Of a stretch of 64,000 nucleotides of DNA, positions 35,904 to 47,135 are shown in pieces. Position numbers and translations under genes: made by a program. The stretch lies in assembly GCA_021771715.1 (NCBI GenBank), contig JAETOO010000015.1:19370-83369 (forward strand), given 5' to 3'. The notes under the pieces are model-generated. The model made no database searches. It was given only the letters and a program-made list of their open reading frames with translations, and was not told the DNA's origin. The DNA is from Oscillospiraceae bacterium. GTDB taxonomy: Bacteria > Bacillota > Clostridia > Lachnospirales > Lachnospiraceae. Position 1 is the stretch's first letter. Every line of letters starts with the position of its first letter.

Positions 35904-36857
35904 TCACACCTTCCGTGCGGTCACCGACACCCAGTCGTTCTGGTGCGTCACCTCTACGACCTCGAGGCCCGCCGCCTTCACGGCCTCCACGACGGTCTCC
36001 TCCTTCTCATCGATGATGCCCGATGTGATGTAGATTCCGCCCTTTTTGAGCTGGTGGAGGATCACGGGGGTCAGCGGCACGAGGACATCGGCGAGGATAT
36101 TCGCTGCCACGATGTCATATTTCTCGTAGCCGACCTCCGCCTGCACATCCGGGTCGTCGATGATGTTGCCGATCAGGACGTCCATCGCGCCCTCACGGAT
36201 CCCATTTACCTCCAGGTTCTCCTTCGTCGCAGAGATCGCGCACGGGTCAAGGTCTGTGCCGACCGCGTGCTTCGCTCCCAGCTTCAGCGCGACGATCGAG
36301 AGGATCCCGCTGCCGGTGCCGACGTCCAGAAGCTCCGTCTCGGATGTCACATATTTTTTGAGCTGGCGCATACACAGCTGTGTCGTCTCATGCATCCCCG
36401 TGCCGAACGCTGTGCCCGGATCGATGTGGATGATCATTTTGTCCTCATCCTCCGGCTTTACCTGCTCCCAGGACGGGATGATCAGAATGTCGTCCACGTA
36501 GAACTGGTGGAAATACTGCTTCCAGTTGTTGATCCAGTCCTTATCCTCCGTCTGGCCGCGCTCAATCGTGCACTCGCCAATGTCCAGGAACTCCCGCAGC
36601 CCGTCGAGCTCCTCCTGCACGCGTGCGAGAATGCCGTCCACATCCGCGTCCTCGTCCAGATAAAAACTCAGATACGCGATCCCGTCATCCTCCGGCCCGT
36701 CCGGCAGAATGTCGACAAACATCTGCTGCTTGTCGGACTCAGAGAGCGGCACCTTGTCCTCGATCTCGACGCCCTCCACCCCGGCATCCGCCAGGGAGGA
36801 GATCACGATGTCCTCCGCCTCCGTCCGTGTCTTTAATGTAAATTTATTCCAGCGCAT
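35904..36857 (-). CDS. prmA: Ribosomal protein L11 methyltransferase PrmA
   Basis: This 317-residue enzyme trimethylates ribosomal protein L11. The N-terminal substrate-recruiting domain (MRWNKFTLKTRTEAEDIV) is followed by a Rossmann methyltransferase with GTAFGTGMHETTQLCM and LLDVGTGSGILSIVA, and NILADVLVPL, all standard PrmA blocks. ATG at 36857 has AGGAGG 4 nt upstream. It follows dnaJ in the heat-shock operon, a conserved Firmicutes arrangement. Confidence 0.95.
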   Translation of the reverse strand: MRWNKFTLKTRTEAEDIVISSLADAGVEGVEIEDKVPLSESDKQQMFVDILPDGPEDDGIAYLSFYLDEDADVDGILARVQEELDGLREFLDIGECTIERGQTEDKDWINNWKQYFHQFYVDDILIIPSWEQVKPEDEDKMIIHIDPGTAFGTGMHETTQLCMRQLKKYVTSETELLDVGTGSGILSIVALKLGAKHAVGTDLDPCAISATKENLEVNGIREGAMDVLIGNIIDDPDVQAEVGYEKYDIVAANILADVLVPLTPVILHQLKKGGIYITSGIIDEKEETVVEAVKAAGLEVVEVTHQNDWVSVTARKV

Positions 36858-36981
36858 ACTTCCTCCTGTATCTTCCGCTGTCCACAAGGCAAGTGCCTCC
36901 GCGCTCTGTACTTCTCACATTCCCAGGTCACCTGTCAGATGTTCCAGTCACTCCAGCATCTGTCCGAATACTTCGCGGCTC

Positions 36982-38166
36982 TCAATCCTCAAGTGTCTCC
37001 TTCAGCTTATCCATGAAACTCTTTTTCTTTCCCTTCTCACTCTTCCCGGCCTTCTTCTCCTCGCCGTCGCGACCGAGGCTGTTGCCGGTCTCCTGGTCGA
37101 ACTCACGCAGCGCCTGCTTCGCGGCGTCGCTCAGCTTCGTCGGCACCTGGATCACGAGCGTCACGTAGTGATCGCCGCGCACATTCTTGTTGCGCAGGGA
37201 CGGCACGCCCTTGCCCTTGAAGCGCACCTTCGTGTCGGTCTGTGTGCCCGGCTTTATGGTGTAGAGGATATCCCCGTCCACCGTGCTGATCTTGATGTCG
37301 CCGCCCAGCGCAGCCTGCGCAAAGCTCATCGGGACGGTCGAGTAGATATCCATGTCCTGTCTCTGGAAGATCGGATGGCGGCCGACCACCACCTCGACCA
37401 GCAGATCGCCGCGCGGCCCTCCGTTTGTCCCCGGCTCGCCCTTCTCGCGGATCCGGATGCTCTGTCCGTTGTCGATGCCCGCCGGGATCGAGACCTTGAT
37501 CTTCTTTTTGTTCGAAACGTACCCGGTGCCGTAGCAGCCGGTACACTTATCCCGCACGATCTTGCCGGTGCCGTGGCAGTCCGGACAGGTCTGCACGTTC
37601 TGCACCGTGCCGAACAGGGATTGCTGTGTAAATACCACCTGGCCCTTGCCTCCGCACTTCGGGCAGGTCTCCGGTGATGTGCCGGGCTTCGCCCCTGTGC
37701 CGTGGCACGTCGGGCACTCGTCCTTCAGCGTCAGCTCGATCTCCTTCTCGCAGCCGGAGATCGCCTCCTCAAACGAGATCCGGACGCTGGTCCGCACATT
37801 CGCGCCCTGCATCGGCCCTCTCGCGCCGCCGCGCCGTCTGCCGCCGCCGAACAGATCGCCGAAGATATCGCCGAAAATGTCGCCCATGTCACCGCTGAAG
37901 TTAAAGCCGTCGAAGCCGCCTGCTCCGGCGCCTCCGTCAAACGCCGCATGGCCGAACTGGTCATACTGCCTGCGCTTCTCCGGGTCACTGAGCACCGCAT
38001 ACGCCTCCGATGCCTCCTTGAACTTCTGCTCCGCTTCCTTGTCACCCGGGTTCATGTCCGGATGATACTTCTTCGCCAGGGCACGGTACGCCTTCTTCAG
38101 GGCCGCGTCATCCGCGTTCTTATCCACACCCAGGACCTCGTAGTAATCCCTCTTATTCTCTGCCAT
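36982..38166 (-). CDS. dnaJ: Chaperone DnaJ
   Basis: This 394-residue Hsp40 co-chaperone stimulates the DnaK ATPase and delivers unfolded proteins. The J domain (1-70) has the HPD motif in [10 protein letters not shown] Gly/Phe-rich region (about 75-115) is followed by four CxxCxGxG zinc-binding repeats ([32 protein letters not shown]) near 150-215 and the C-terminal substrate-binding domains. A Lys-rich tail (about 365-394) is a local addition. It lies 95 nt after dnaK. Confidence 0.97.
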   Translation of the reverse strand: MAENKRDYYEVLGVDKNADDAALKKAYRALAKKYHPDMNPGDKEAEQKFKEASEAYAVLSDPEKRRQYDQFGHAAFDGGAGAGGFDGFNFSGDMGDIFGDIFGDLFGGGRRRGGARGPMQGANVRTSVRISFEEAISGCEKEIELTLKDECPTCHGTGAKPGTSPETCPKCGGKGQVVFTQQSLFGTVQNVQTCPDCHGTGKIVRDKCTGCYGTGYVSNKKKIKVSIPAGIDNGQSIRIREKGEPGTNGGPRGDLLVEVVVGRHPIFQRQDMDIYSTVPMSFAQAALGGDIKISTVDGDILYTIKPGTQTDTKVRFKGKGVPSLRNKNVRGDHYVTLVIQVPTKLSDAAKQALREFDQETGNSLGRDGEEKKAGKSEKGKKKSFMDKLKETLED

Positions 38167-38261
38167 AATTCATCCACCTTACCTGACAATGCCCCTGCAG
38201 GCATACGCCCACAGGGGTAATCTGTTTCTGTACGCGGTACAATGCCGTGTATGCTCTATCC

Positions 38262-40136
<1,875 letters not shown>

Positions 40137-40343
40137 AACTTTCATGCCTCCTGAATTGATCTGCCGTGTCCTTGCAAACGCCGTAAGCGCACTTTCGCAG
40201 GACACCTGATTTTTATTTCCATCTATATAAACTACATCCGGCCTCCCGGCCCTCGCAGCCATCTGGCCGCCCGCCTGTACGGTTTGTCGCCTGTTCATAC
40301 CGTATTCCGGGCTGCTTCGGATCTGCGCCTGCGGATCCTGCCG

Positions 40344-41006
40344 TCAGTTCGCGACCTTCACCATGCTGTGCCGCACGACGCTGTCGCGGTAGAGATAACC
40401 CTTCTGGAACTCCTCGACGACGATATTCTCGCCCGCCTCCTCGTCCTCCACATGCATGACCGCATTGTGGAAATTCGGGTCAAACGGCTGGCCGACTGCC
40501 TCGATCGGCTTCACGCCGATGCCCTCGAGCGTCGTCATCAGCTGCCGGTAGACCTTCTCCATTCCTTCAATGAACGGGTCTGCCTTCTGCTCCTCGCTGA
40601 CACTCGCAAGGCCGCGCTCAAAATTGTCCACCGTCGGGAGCAGCTTCTCAATCACACTCTTCGCGCCGACCTCGAACATCGCCGCCTTTTCCTTCTCGGT
40701 GCGCTTGCGGAAGTTGTCGAACTCCGCCATCTGGCGCTGCACCCGGTCAGTCAGCTCCTCGATCTGTGTGTCCCGCTTATCCTTTTTCTTCTTTCCGAAG
40801 AAGCCCTTCTTCTTTGGCTCCTCCCCGTCTGCAGCGGCCTCCTCGCCGTCTGCCTCACCGGGAGCTTCCGTCTCCGGCTGACCGGCCTCGGACTCTACCC
40901 CGGCAGCTTCCGCCTGCTCCGGCTCTGCTGTCTCCTGTTTCGCCGTCTCCGTGGTCTCTGTCTCCGCTCCCTCTCTCGAAAGCTCTTCGTTTCTGTTTTC
41001 CTCCAC
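40344..41006 (-). CDS. grpE: Nucleotide exchange factor GrpE
   Basis: This 220-residue protein drives ADP release from DnaK. An acidic, low-complexity N-terminus (about 1-75, rich in Glu, Ala and Thr) precedes the coiled coil (VQRQMAEFDNFRKRTEKEK) and the C-terminal beta wing (PFDPNFHNAVMHVEDEEAGENIVVEEFQKGY). The start is a GTG at 41006 with AAAGGTGG upstream. It lies between hrcA and dnaK. Confidence 0.96.
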   Translation of the reverse strand: MEENRNEELSREGAETETTETAKQETAEPEQAEAAGVESEAGQPETEAPGEADGEEAAADGEEPKKKGFFGKKKKDKRDTQIEELTDRVQRQMAEFDNFRKRTEKEKAAMFEVGAKSVIEKLLPTVDNFERGLASVSEEQKADPFIEGMEKVYRQLMTTLEGIGVKPIEAVGQPFDPNFHNAVMHVEDEEAGENIVVEEFQKGYLYRDSVVRHSMVKVAN

Positions 41007-41035
41007 TGGATCGTCCCACCTTTCTGTCGTCCTTG

Positions 41036-42061
41036 CTACTCTTTCTTAAATATCTCATCTAACTGCGCCATCAGCGTCCGCAGTGTCCCGACTACCTTTT
41101 CATAGTCCATGCGCTTCGGCCCGATGACACCGATTCTGCCATACATGCCTTCTCCCAGCTCGTACGTCGCGGTCACCACGCTGCAGTCCTGCATCGTCGC
41201 CACCGACGACTCGCCGCCGATGTAGACCTGAATCCCGGTCTCCTCGCCCGAGTCCTGGCTGATGATATCTGCCAGCTCCTTCTTGTCCTCGAACGCGCTG
41301 ATCAGCTCGCTCGCCTTCTCGCTGCTGCTCAGCTCCGGATACCGGAAAATATTCCGCGCGCCGCTCGTGTAGATCTCCAGCTCATCCTCCGACGACTGGA
41401 TCGACTCGGCCACCGCGTCGAGCACCCGGTTCACGAGATCGCTGTGAATCCCCGCCTGCTCCTTGAGCTTCTGGATCGTGCCGAGGTTGATCTCCTCGAT
41501 CGTCAGACCGTTCAGCGCGCTGTTCAGCAGGATGTTCATCTCGAGCACCGTCTTCTGGTCGAGCCCGTGCTCAATCTCGATCAGCTTGTTCTTCACCACA
41601 TTGCCCTCCGCGACGATCGTCGCAAGGATCTGTGAATCGCTGACGACGGAGAGCTGGATGAACTTCAGCTTCGTCCGATGGTACTGCGGCCCGGAAATCA
41701 TGGCTGCGTAATTCGTGTTCGCAGCGAGCACCTTGACCATCTGCTTGAGCAGCAGCTCCATCTTATCCTGGCGCTGGAGCACAAGCTCCTTCATCTCCGT
41801 GACCTCCCGGTCCTTCTCCTCCATCATGCGGTCTACGTAGAGACGATAGCCCGCGTCCGAGGGAATCCGCCCGGCGGAGGTGTGCGGCTGAAGGATATAA
41901 CCCATCTCCTCCAGATCTGACATCTCATTTCTGATCGTGGCGGAACTCAGATTCAGATCTGCATATTTGGAAATCGTCCGCGAACCGACCGGCTCACCGG
42001 TTTCCAGATACGTCCTGACAATCGCCTTTAAAATCGCCCACTTCCGATCATCGAGCTGCAT
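41036..42061 (-). CDS. hrcA: Heat-inducible transcription repressor HrcA
   Basis: This 341-residue repressor binds the CIRCE operator and releases it when GroEL is occupied by unfolded protein. The N-terminal winged helix is typical (LNLSSATIRNEMSDLEEMGYI, then QPHTSAGRIPSDAGYRLYVD). The C-terminal GAF-like part ends with RIGVIGPKRMDYEKVVGTL. ATG at 42061 follows GGGAGG. It is the first gene of the operon and represses it through the element at 42168-42194. Confidence 0.97.
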   Translation of the reverse strand: MQLDDRKWAILKAIVRTYLETGEPVGSRTISKYADLNLSSATIRNEMSDLEEMGYILQPHTSAGRIPSDAGYRLYVDRMMEEKDREVTEMKELVLQRQDKMELLLKQMVKVLAANTNYAAMISGPQYHRTKLKFIQLSVVSDSQILATIVAEGNVVKNKLIEIEHGLDQKTVLEMNILLNSALNGLTIEEINLGTIQKLKEQAGIHSDLVNRVLDAVAESIQSSEDELEIYTSGARNIFRYPELSSSEKASELISAFEDKKELADIISQDSGEETGIQVYIGGESSVATMQDCSVVTATYELGEGMYGRIGVIGPKRMDYEKVVGTLRTLMAQLDEIFKKE

Positions 42062-42167
42062 CTGAACTCCTCCCTTCTCTTTTAAGGTATCCCAAATCCA
42101 CCGCTTTCATCCGGTCCCGACAGACGGATGCGCTTCTGTATTCTGCGTCCCTCTGTCCTTCGATTTG

Positions 42168-42194
42168 TTAGCACTCTCTGAACTTGAGTGCTAA
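42168..42194 (-). promoter_or_regulatory. CIRCE operator for HrcA
   Basis: A perfect inverted repeat TTAGCACTC-N9-GAGTGCTAA, identical to the CIRCE consensus, lies just downstream of the hrcA promoter, where bound HrcA would block transcription. Confidence 0.98.
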
Positions 42195-42208
42195 TACCTT
42201 ATGCAAGT

Positions 42209-42237
42209 AATATAATACCGCTCTCTTTTTTTGTCAA
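42209..42237 (-). promoter_or_regulatory. Promoter of the hrcA-grpE-dnaK-dnaJ-prmA operon
   Basis: On the minus strand, a consensus TTGACA (42237-42232) and TATATT (42214-42209) are 17 nt apart, followed directly by CIRCE. Confidence 0.88.
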
Positions 42238-42256
42238 TACCAATTTCAAAAAAATT

Positions 42257-42284
42257 TTGACATTTACAGGAAATATGATATAGT
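42257..42284 (+). promoter_or_regulatory. Promoter of the SGNH hydrolase gene
   Basis: TTGACA (42257-42262) and TATAGT (42279-42284) with a 16-nt spacer, 29 nt before the ATG. It is back to back with the heat-shock promoter. Confidence 0.75.
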
Positions 42285-42313
42285 AGCAGCAGGATCAGAA
42301 AGGAACCTTTTTT

Positions 42314-43048
42314 ATGAGAAAAGAGACACTTTTCAGTCTGGCCGCCGCCCTTCTCGTGTTCGCGGGCCTCGCCGGGCTGACCGTTTATCTTGTACTGAAT
42401 TATAATGAAGCAGCGCTGAATCCAAAGCAGGCGCAGCTGGAATCGGAGGCCGACGCGGCGCTCACCGCCCTGCAGGAGTCGGTAGATGCGGTCTCTGAGG
42501 ATTCCTCCCCGGCCCGCCAGGGCAATCAGCTCGTGTACAAGGCCCCGGAGCGCTTCCTCATCTGGGTGGGGGACTCCCGCACGGTCGGCATGCACGACGC
42601 GATGCAAAATGACAATCTCTACATCGCGGCCGCGGGGGAGGGCTACAGCTGGTTCGCCTCCGACGGGCTGCCCGAGCTTCGCGAAGCCATCGCCGACCAC
42701 CCGGACACTCCTGTCATCTTCAACCTCGGCGTTAACGACTGCGACAACCTGACGAACTACCTCGCGCTCTATCAGCAGCTCGCCGCCGACTACCCGGACA
42801 CCCCGTTTTACTTTCTCTCGGTCAATCCCATCGACCCGGATGCCGACCTGTATCTCACCAACGAAGAGATTGCCGACTTCAACGCGCACCTGAAGGCGGC
42901 CTATCCCTCCGCCTACATCGACAGCTTCACCTGGATCCTCGCCGAGGACATCCGCACCTTCGACGGCATCCACTACACGGAGGACGCCTACCGCGCCCTA
43001 TATAAATATGTAGTAACACAGCTCGAAAAACTCGAGTCCGCCGAATAA
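42314..43048 (+). CDS. Membrane-anchored SGNH/GDSL-type hydrolase
   Basis: This 244-residue protein has an N-terminal helix (LFSLAAALLVFAGLAGLTVYL, 6-26) acting as signal anchor, so the catalytic part faces outside. The SGNH fold follows: the nucleophile Ser88 in WVGDSRTVG, the Asn of block III in NLGVNDCDN and the Asp217/His220 pair in TFDGIHY. Such esterases often act on cell-wall glycans or teichoic acids; the substrate is not known here. ATG at 42314 follows AAAGGA. It has its own promoter. Confidence 0.88.
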   Translation: MRKETLFSLAAALLVFAGLAGLTVYLVLNYNEAALNPKQAQLESEADAALTALQESVDAVSEDSSPARQGNQLVYKAPERFLIWVGDSRTVGMHDAMQNDNLYIAAAGEGYSWFASDGLPELREAIADHPDTPVIFNLGVNDCDNLTNYLALYQQLAADYPDTPFYFLSVNPIDPDADLYLTNEEIADFNAHLKAAYPSAYIDSFTWILAEDIRTFDGIHYTEDAYRALYKYVVTQLEKLESAE

Positions 43049-43099
43049 CCGGGTGCACCGCCCAAAACAGCTGTTCACCAATTCTACACATTTTTTCTC

Positions 43100-43128
43100 T
43101 TGACTCATTTTTTTATTTATCTTATCAT
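43100..43128 (+). promoter_or_regulatory. Possible promoter of the ABC exporter genes
   Basis: TTGACT (43100-43105), a 17-nt spacer and TATCAT (43123-43128). A 7-bp hairpin (GCCGTTC/GAACGGC, 43150-43171) and the MITE-like element lie between it and the exporter start, giving a leader of more than 250 nt. Confidence 0.45.
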
Positions 43129-43180
43129 AAATTACAGAGCAATCTATCTGCCGTTCCGAGCTGCGAACGGCACTTATTTT

Positions 43181-43334
43181 GTTACTATTCACGCATCCAC
43201 TGTCCCGTGAGGTGTTTTCGTGCAGTATGCACGAAAATCCCGAGGGTAGCAGCGCCAAAATGTGTTGAAAACGCATTTTGTGTGCATCGCGAAGCGTGTT
43301 ACTGTACGCGGCCAGGATGGCCGTGAACAGTAAC
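43181..43334. mobile_element. MITE-like element with inverted ends and 8-bp target duplication
   Basis: This 154-bp non-coding segment has 13-bp terminal inverted repeats with one mismatch (GTTACTATTCACG at 43181-43193; CGTGAACAGTAAC at 43322-43334). It is flanked by exact 8-bp direct repeats CTTATTTT (43173-43180 and 43335-43342), the expected mark of a transposition event. Inside are further hairpins: TTTTCGTGCA/TGCACGAAAA (43215-43237), CAAAATGTG/CGCATTTTG and CGGCC/GGCCG. It encodes no protein, so a transposase elsewhere would be needed. Confidence 0.8.
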
Positions 43335-43405
43335 CTTATTTTTGCACTCGCGCACCTGTCCCGCGCCGGGCGGCTGCGCTTATTCTTATTACGAGGAGGT
43401 TAAAA

Positions 43406-45151
43406 ATGCGAAGAATCCTAAAAGAAGTCCGCGAGTACAAGCGCGCCTCCATTGCCACCCCGCTGTTCATGATTCTCGAGGTGCTGATGGAGACCCTGAT
43501 CCCGTTTCTGATGGCTTCCATCATCGACGACGGCGTAAACGCGGGCAACATCGAGCACATCTACCGGATCGGCGGCCTGATGATCGTCGCCGCAGCGATC
43601 GGACTGTTTGCCGGAATGGCAGGCGGACGGTTTGGCGCCAAGGCGTCCGCGGGACTCGCCAAAAATCTGCGAGAGAGCATGTTCAACCACATCCAGACGT
43701 TCTCCTTTGCGAACATCGACCACTTCAGCACGGCCGGCCTTGTGACCCGCCTGACCACCGATGTCACAAACATCCAGAATGCCTACCAGATGATGCTGCG
43801 CATGATGATGCGCGCGCCGGCAAGCATGATCTGCGCACTGTTCATGGCGTTCACGATCAACTCCCGGCTCGCGAGCATCTATCTCGCAGCCGTCCTCTTC
43901 CTGGGCGTTCTCCTGTTCTTCATCATCCGCCACGCGACGCGCTACTTCCGGATGGCGTTCCCGAAGTACGATGAGCTGAACGCCTCGATCCAGGAGAACG
44001 TCTCCGCGATCCGCGTCGTGAAGGCGTACGTCCGGGAGGACCACGAGACGGACAAATTCAGGAGGGCCAGCGACAACATCTACCGCATTTTCGTGAAGGC
44101 GGAGCACAATGTCATCGTCAACGCGCCGCTGATGCAGTTCACGGTCTACACCTGCATCATCCTGATCAGCTGGATCGGCGCAAAAATGATCGTCGGCTCC
44201 TCGCTCACGACCGGTGAGCTGATGAGCCTTCTGGCCTACTGCATGAACATCCTCTCGAGCCTGATGATGCTCTCGATGGTCTTTGTCATGCTCTCGATGA
44301 GCACGGCCAGCGTCGAGCGTATCAATGAGGTGCTCGACGAGGCGAGCGATCTTGGCAGCCCCGAGCACCCCGTCACAGAGGTGGCGGACGGCAGCATCTC
44401 CTTCCGCCACGTCGATTTCTCGTACAAGAAGGACAGCCGGGAGCCGGTGCTTCGGGACATCTGCCTCGACATCCGCTCCGGCGAGACGATCGGCATCATC
44501 GGAGCGACGGGCAGCGCGAAGTCCAGCCTGGTCTCCCTGATCAGCCGCCTCTACGACGTGACAGACGGCGAGGTGCAGGTCGGCGGCCGGAATGTGAAGG
44601 AGTACGATCTGGAAGCGCTGCGCAACCAGGTCTCCGTCGTGCTCCAGAACAACGTCCTGTTCTCCGGCAGTATCTACGACAACCTGCGCTGGGGCGATCT
44701 GCACGCGACGGATGAGGAGTGTCAGACGGCGTGCCGCCTGGCCTGCGCAGATGATTTTATCCGCTCCTTCCCGGACGGCTACGACACGCACATCGAGCAG
44801 GGCGGAAACAACGTCTCCGGAGGACAGAAGCAGCGGCTGTGCATCGCGCGCGCCCTGCTGAAGAAGCCGAAGATCCTGATCCTCGACGACAGCACGAGCG
44901 CCGTCGACACCGCGACCGACGCGCGGATCCGCCGTGCGTTCCGCGAGGAGATCCCGAACACGACGAAGCTCATCATCGCCCAGCGCATCTCCAGCGTGCA
45001 GGATGCCGACCGCATCCTCGTCCTCGACGAGGGACGGATCACCGGCTTCGGCACACACGAGGAGCTGATGGCGACCAACGAAATCTACCGCGAGGTCTAC
45101 GAGTCCCAGACGAGAGGCGGCGGCGATTTTGACGAAAGGAAAGGTGATTGA
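43406..45151 (+). CDS. ABC exporter subunit 1 (heterodimeric, degenerate-site subunit)
   Basis: This 581-residue half-transporter has six helices (about 1-320) and one ATPase domain (about 340-570). The Walker A is GATGSAKSS, with Ala in place of the usual Gly before the Lys. Walker B reads LILDDSTSAVD, with Asp in place of the catalytic Glu. The signature NNVSGGQKQRL is intact. This pattern marks the subunit that carries the non-hydrolysing site in heterodimers such as TM287/288 or BmrCD. ATG at 43406 follows GAGGAGG. It is followed, with only 2 nt between stop and ATG, by its partner. Likely substrates are drugs or lipids. Confidence 0.92.
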   Translation: MRRILKEVREYKRASIATPLFMILEVLMETLIPFLMASIIDDGVNAGNIEHIYRIGGLMIVAAAIGLFAGMAGGRFGAKASAGLAKNLRESMFNHIQTFSFANIDHFSTAGLVTRLTTDVTNIQNAYQMMLRMMMRAPASMICALFMAFTINSRLASIYLAAVLFLGVLLFFIIRHATRYFRMAFPKYDELNASIQENVSAIRVVKAYVREDHETDKFRRASDNIYRIFVKAEHNVIVNAPLMQFTVYTCIILISWIGAKMIVGSSLTTGELMSLLAYCMNILSSLMMLSMVFVMLSMSTASVERINEVLDEASDLGSPEHPVTEVADGSISFRHVDFSYKKDSREPVLRDICLDIRSGETIGIIGATGSAKSSLVSLISRLYDVTDGEVQVGGRNVKEYDLEALRNQVSVVLQNNVLFSGSIYDNLRWGDLHATDEECQTACRLACADDFIRSFPDGYDTHIEQGGNNVSGGQKQRLCIARALLKKPKILILDDSTSAVDTATDARIRRAFREEIPNTTKLIIAQRISSVQDADRILVLDEGRITGFGTHEELMATNEIYREVYESQTRGGGDFDERKGD

Positions 45152-45153
45152 CC

Positions 45154-47058
45154 ATGCCAGGACCTATGAGACGTGTACCGCGCGGACAGAAGCCGCAGGT
45201 CGAACATCCGGGGGCACTCTTCAAGAGACTGATGCTCTATATTTTCCGCGACTACAAGCTGCACTGCCTGGCCGTCTTCGTGCTGATTTTTGCGGGCGTC
45301 CTCGCGAATGTGCAGGGAACGCTGTTCACCAAAAACCTGATCGACGACTACATCACGCCGTTCCTTTTGACCGATCAGCCGGATTTCACGCCGCTGGCAC
45401 ACGCCATCGCGCGCGTGGCTGCATTTTACGCGGTCGGAGTCGTCTCTACATACACCTACAACCGGATCATGGTTCAGGTCACGCAGGGCACCATGCGCAG
45501 CCTGCGCGACGACCTGTTCTCCCACATGGAGAAGCTTCCGATCAAGTATTTTGACTCGCACTCGCACGGCGACATCATGTCGGTCTACACGAACGACATC
45601 GACACGCTGCGCCAGATGATCAGCCAGAGTATCCCGCAGATCATCAACAGCACGTTCACCATCGTCAGCGTCTTCCTCAGCATGCTGATCCTGAACATCC
45701 CGCTGACCATCGTGACGCTCGTCATGGTGAGTCTGATGCTCTTCTGCTCGAAGACAGCCGTCGGAAAGAGCGGGCGGTACTTCATCGAACAGCAGAAAAA
45801 TCTCGGCCGCGTCAACGGCTACATCGAGGAGATGATGAAGGGCCAGAAGGTCGTCAAGGTCTTCTGCCACGAGGACGTCTGCAAGAAGGAATTTCACGAG
45901 CTCAACGAGAACCTCTTTGTCAGCACGGACCGCGCGAACACCTTCGCCAACATCCTGGGGCCGATCAACGCGCAGCTCGGAAATATCAGCTACGTCGTCT
46001 GCGCCATCGTCGGCGGCATTCTCGCCCTGAACGGCTTCGGCGGCTTTACCCTGGGCGGACTCGCCAGCTTCCTGACCTTCAACAAGAGCTTTAACATGCC
46101 GATCAACCAGGTCAGCCAGCAGTTCAACGCCATCGTCATGGCGCTCGCGGGCGCGGACCGCATCTTCCGCCTGATGGATGAGCCGGTCGAGACGGACAAC
46201 GGCTACGTGCTGCTCGTCAACGCGAAGGAGACGGACGGGGCGCTCACGGAAAGCCAGGAGCGGACCGGGCGCTGGGCGTGGAAGCACACGCATCAGGCCG
46301 ACGGCTCCGTCGACTACAAGGAGCTGTGCGGCGACGTCGTGTTTGACGGTGTGGATTTTGGCTACACGGACGACAAGATCGTCCTGCACGACATCAAGCT
46401 CTACGCGACGCCGGGTCAGAAGATCGCCTTCGTCGGCTCCACCGGCGCGGGCAAGACGACGATCACGAACCTGATCAACCGGTTCTACGATATCCAGGAC
46501 GGCAAGATCCGCTACGACGGAATCAACATCAACAAGATCAAGAAGGCAGACCTGCGTAGGTCCCTGGGGATCGTGCTGCAGGATACGCACCTCTTCACGG
46601 GGACGGTGCGCGACAACATCCGGTTCGGCAAGCTCGACGCGACGGACGACGAGGTCATCGCGGCGGCAAAGCTCGCGAATGCCGACGGCTTCATCCGACG
46701 TCTGCCGCAGGGCTATGACACCATGCTGACCGGGGACGGCGCGAACCTCAGCCAGGGCCAGCGGCAGCTGCTCGCGATCGCGCGCGCGGCCATCGCCGAC
46801 CCGCCGGTCCTCATCCTCGACGAGGCGACGAGCTCGATCGACACGCGCACCGAGCGCATCGTGCAGGACGGCATGGACCGTCTGATGAAGGGCCGCACGA
46901 CCTTCGTGATCGCCCACCGGCTCTCCACGGTGCGCAATTCCGACTGCATCATGGTCCTCGAGCAGGGCCGCATCATCGAGCGCGGAACGCACGATCAGCT
47001 GATCGCGGAGAAAGGGCGGTATTACCAGCTGTATACGGGGAATGCGATTGGGGCGTAA
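45154..47058 (+). CDS. ABC exporter subunit 2 (heterodimeric, catalytic-site subunit)
   Basis: This protein of about 634 residues has six helices and an ATPase domain with canonical Walker A (VGSTGAGKTTITN) and Walker B with the catalytic Glu (LILDEATSSID). Its signature is ANLSQGQRQLL, Gln replacing the first Gly of LSGGQ, complementing the degenerate site of subunit 1. An insertion of about 35 residues before the ATPase domain (around 350-385; KETDGALTESQERTGRWAWK) is typical of the second subunit of such pairs. ATG at 45154 lies 2 nt after the stop of subunit 1; a TTG at 45148 is the alternative. Confidence 0.92.
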   Translation: MPGPMRRVPRGQKPQVEHPGALFKRLMLYIFRDYKLHCLAVFVLIFAGVLANVQGTLFTKNLIDDYITPFLLTDQPDFTPLAHAIARVAAFYAVGVVSTYTYNRIMVQVTQGTMRSLRDDLFSHMEKLPIKYFDSHSHGDIMSVYTNDIDTLRQMISQSIPQIINSTFTIVSVFLSMLILNIPLTIVTLVMVSLMLFCSKTAVGKSGRYFIEQQKNLGRVNGYIEEMMKGQKVVKVFCHEDVCKKEFHELNENLFVSTDRANTFANILGPINAQLGNISYVVCAIVGGILALNGFGGFTLGGLASFLTFNKSFNMPINQVSQQFNAIVMALAGADRIFRLMDEPVETDNGYVLLVNAKETDGALTESQERTGRWAWKHTHQADGSVDYKELCGDVVFDGVDFGYTDDKIVLHDIKLYATPGQKIAFVGSTGAGKTTITNLINRFYDIQDGKIRYDGININKIKKADLRRSLGIVLQDTHLFTGTVRDNIRFGKLDATDDEVIAAAKLANADGFIRRLPQGYDTMLTGDGANLSQGQRQLLAIARAAIADPPVLILDEATSSIDTRTERIVQDGMDRLMKGRTTFVIAHRLSTVRNSDCIMVLEQGRIIERGTHDQLIAEKGRYYQLYTGNAIGA

Positions 47059-47073
47059 GGACAAAGACAGAAA

Positions 47074-47135
47074 ACAGCCACAGGCTCGACGGGCATCCGG
47101 TTACGGATCGCCCCACTGCCTGTGGCTGTCGTTTC
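47074..47135. terminator. Bidirectional terminator between ABC exporter and GH127 genes
   Basis: ACAGCCACAGGC (47074-47085) pairs perfectly with GCCTGTGGCTGT (47118-47129), and an inner stem (GGGC-ATCCG / CGGAT-GCCC) fills the loop. GTTTCTT follows on the plus strand and TTTTCTG on the minus strand, serving both convergent operons. Confidence 0.85.

Noticed and set aside
43418..47064. Two long minus-strand frames opposite the ABC exporter pair
   Set aside because: They are antisense shadows of strongly coding G+C-rich genes with canonical ABC motifs.
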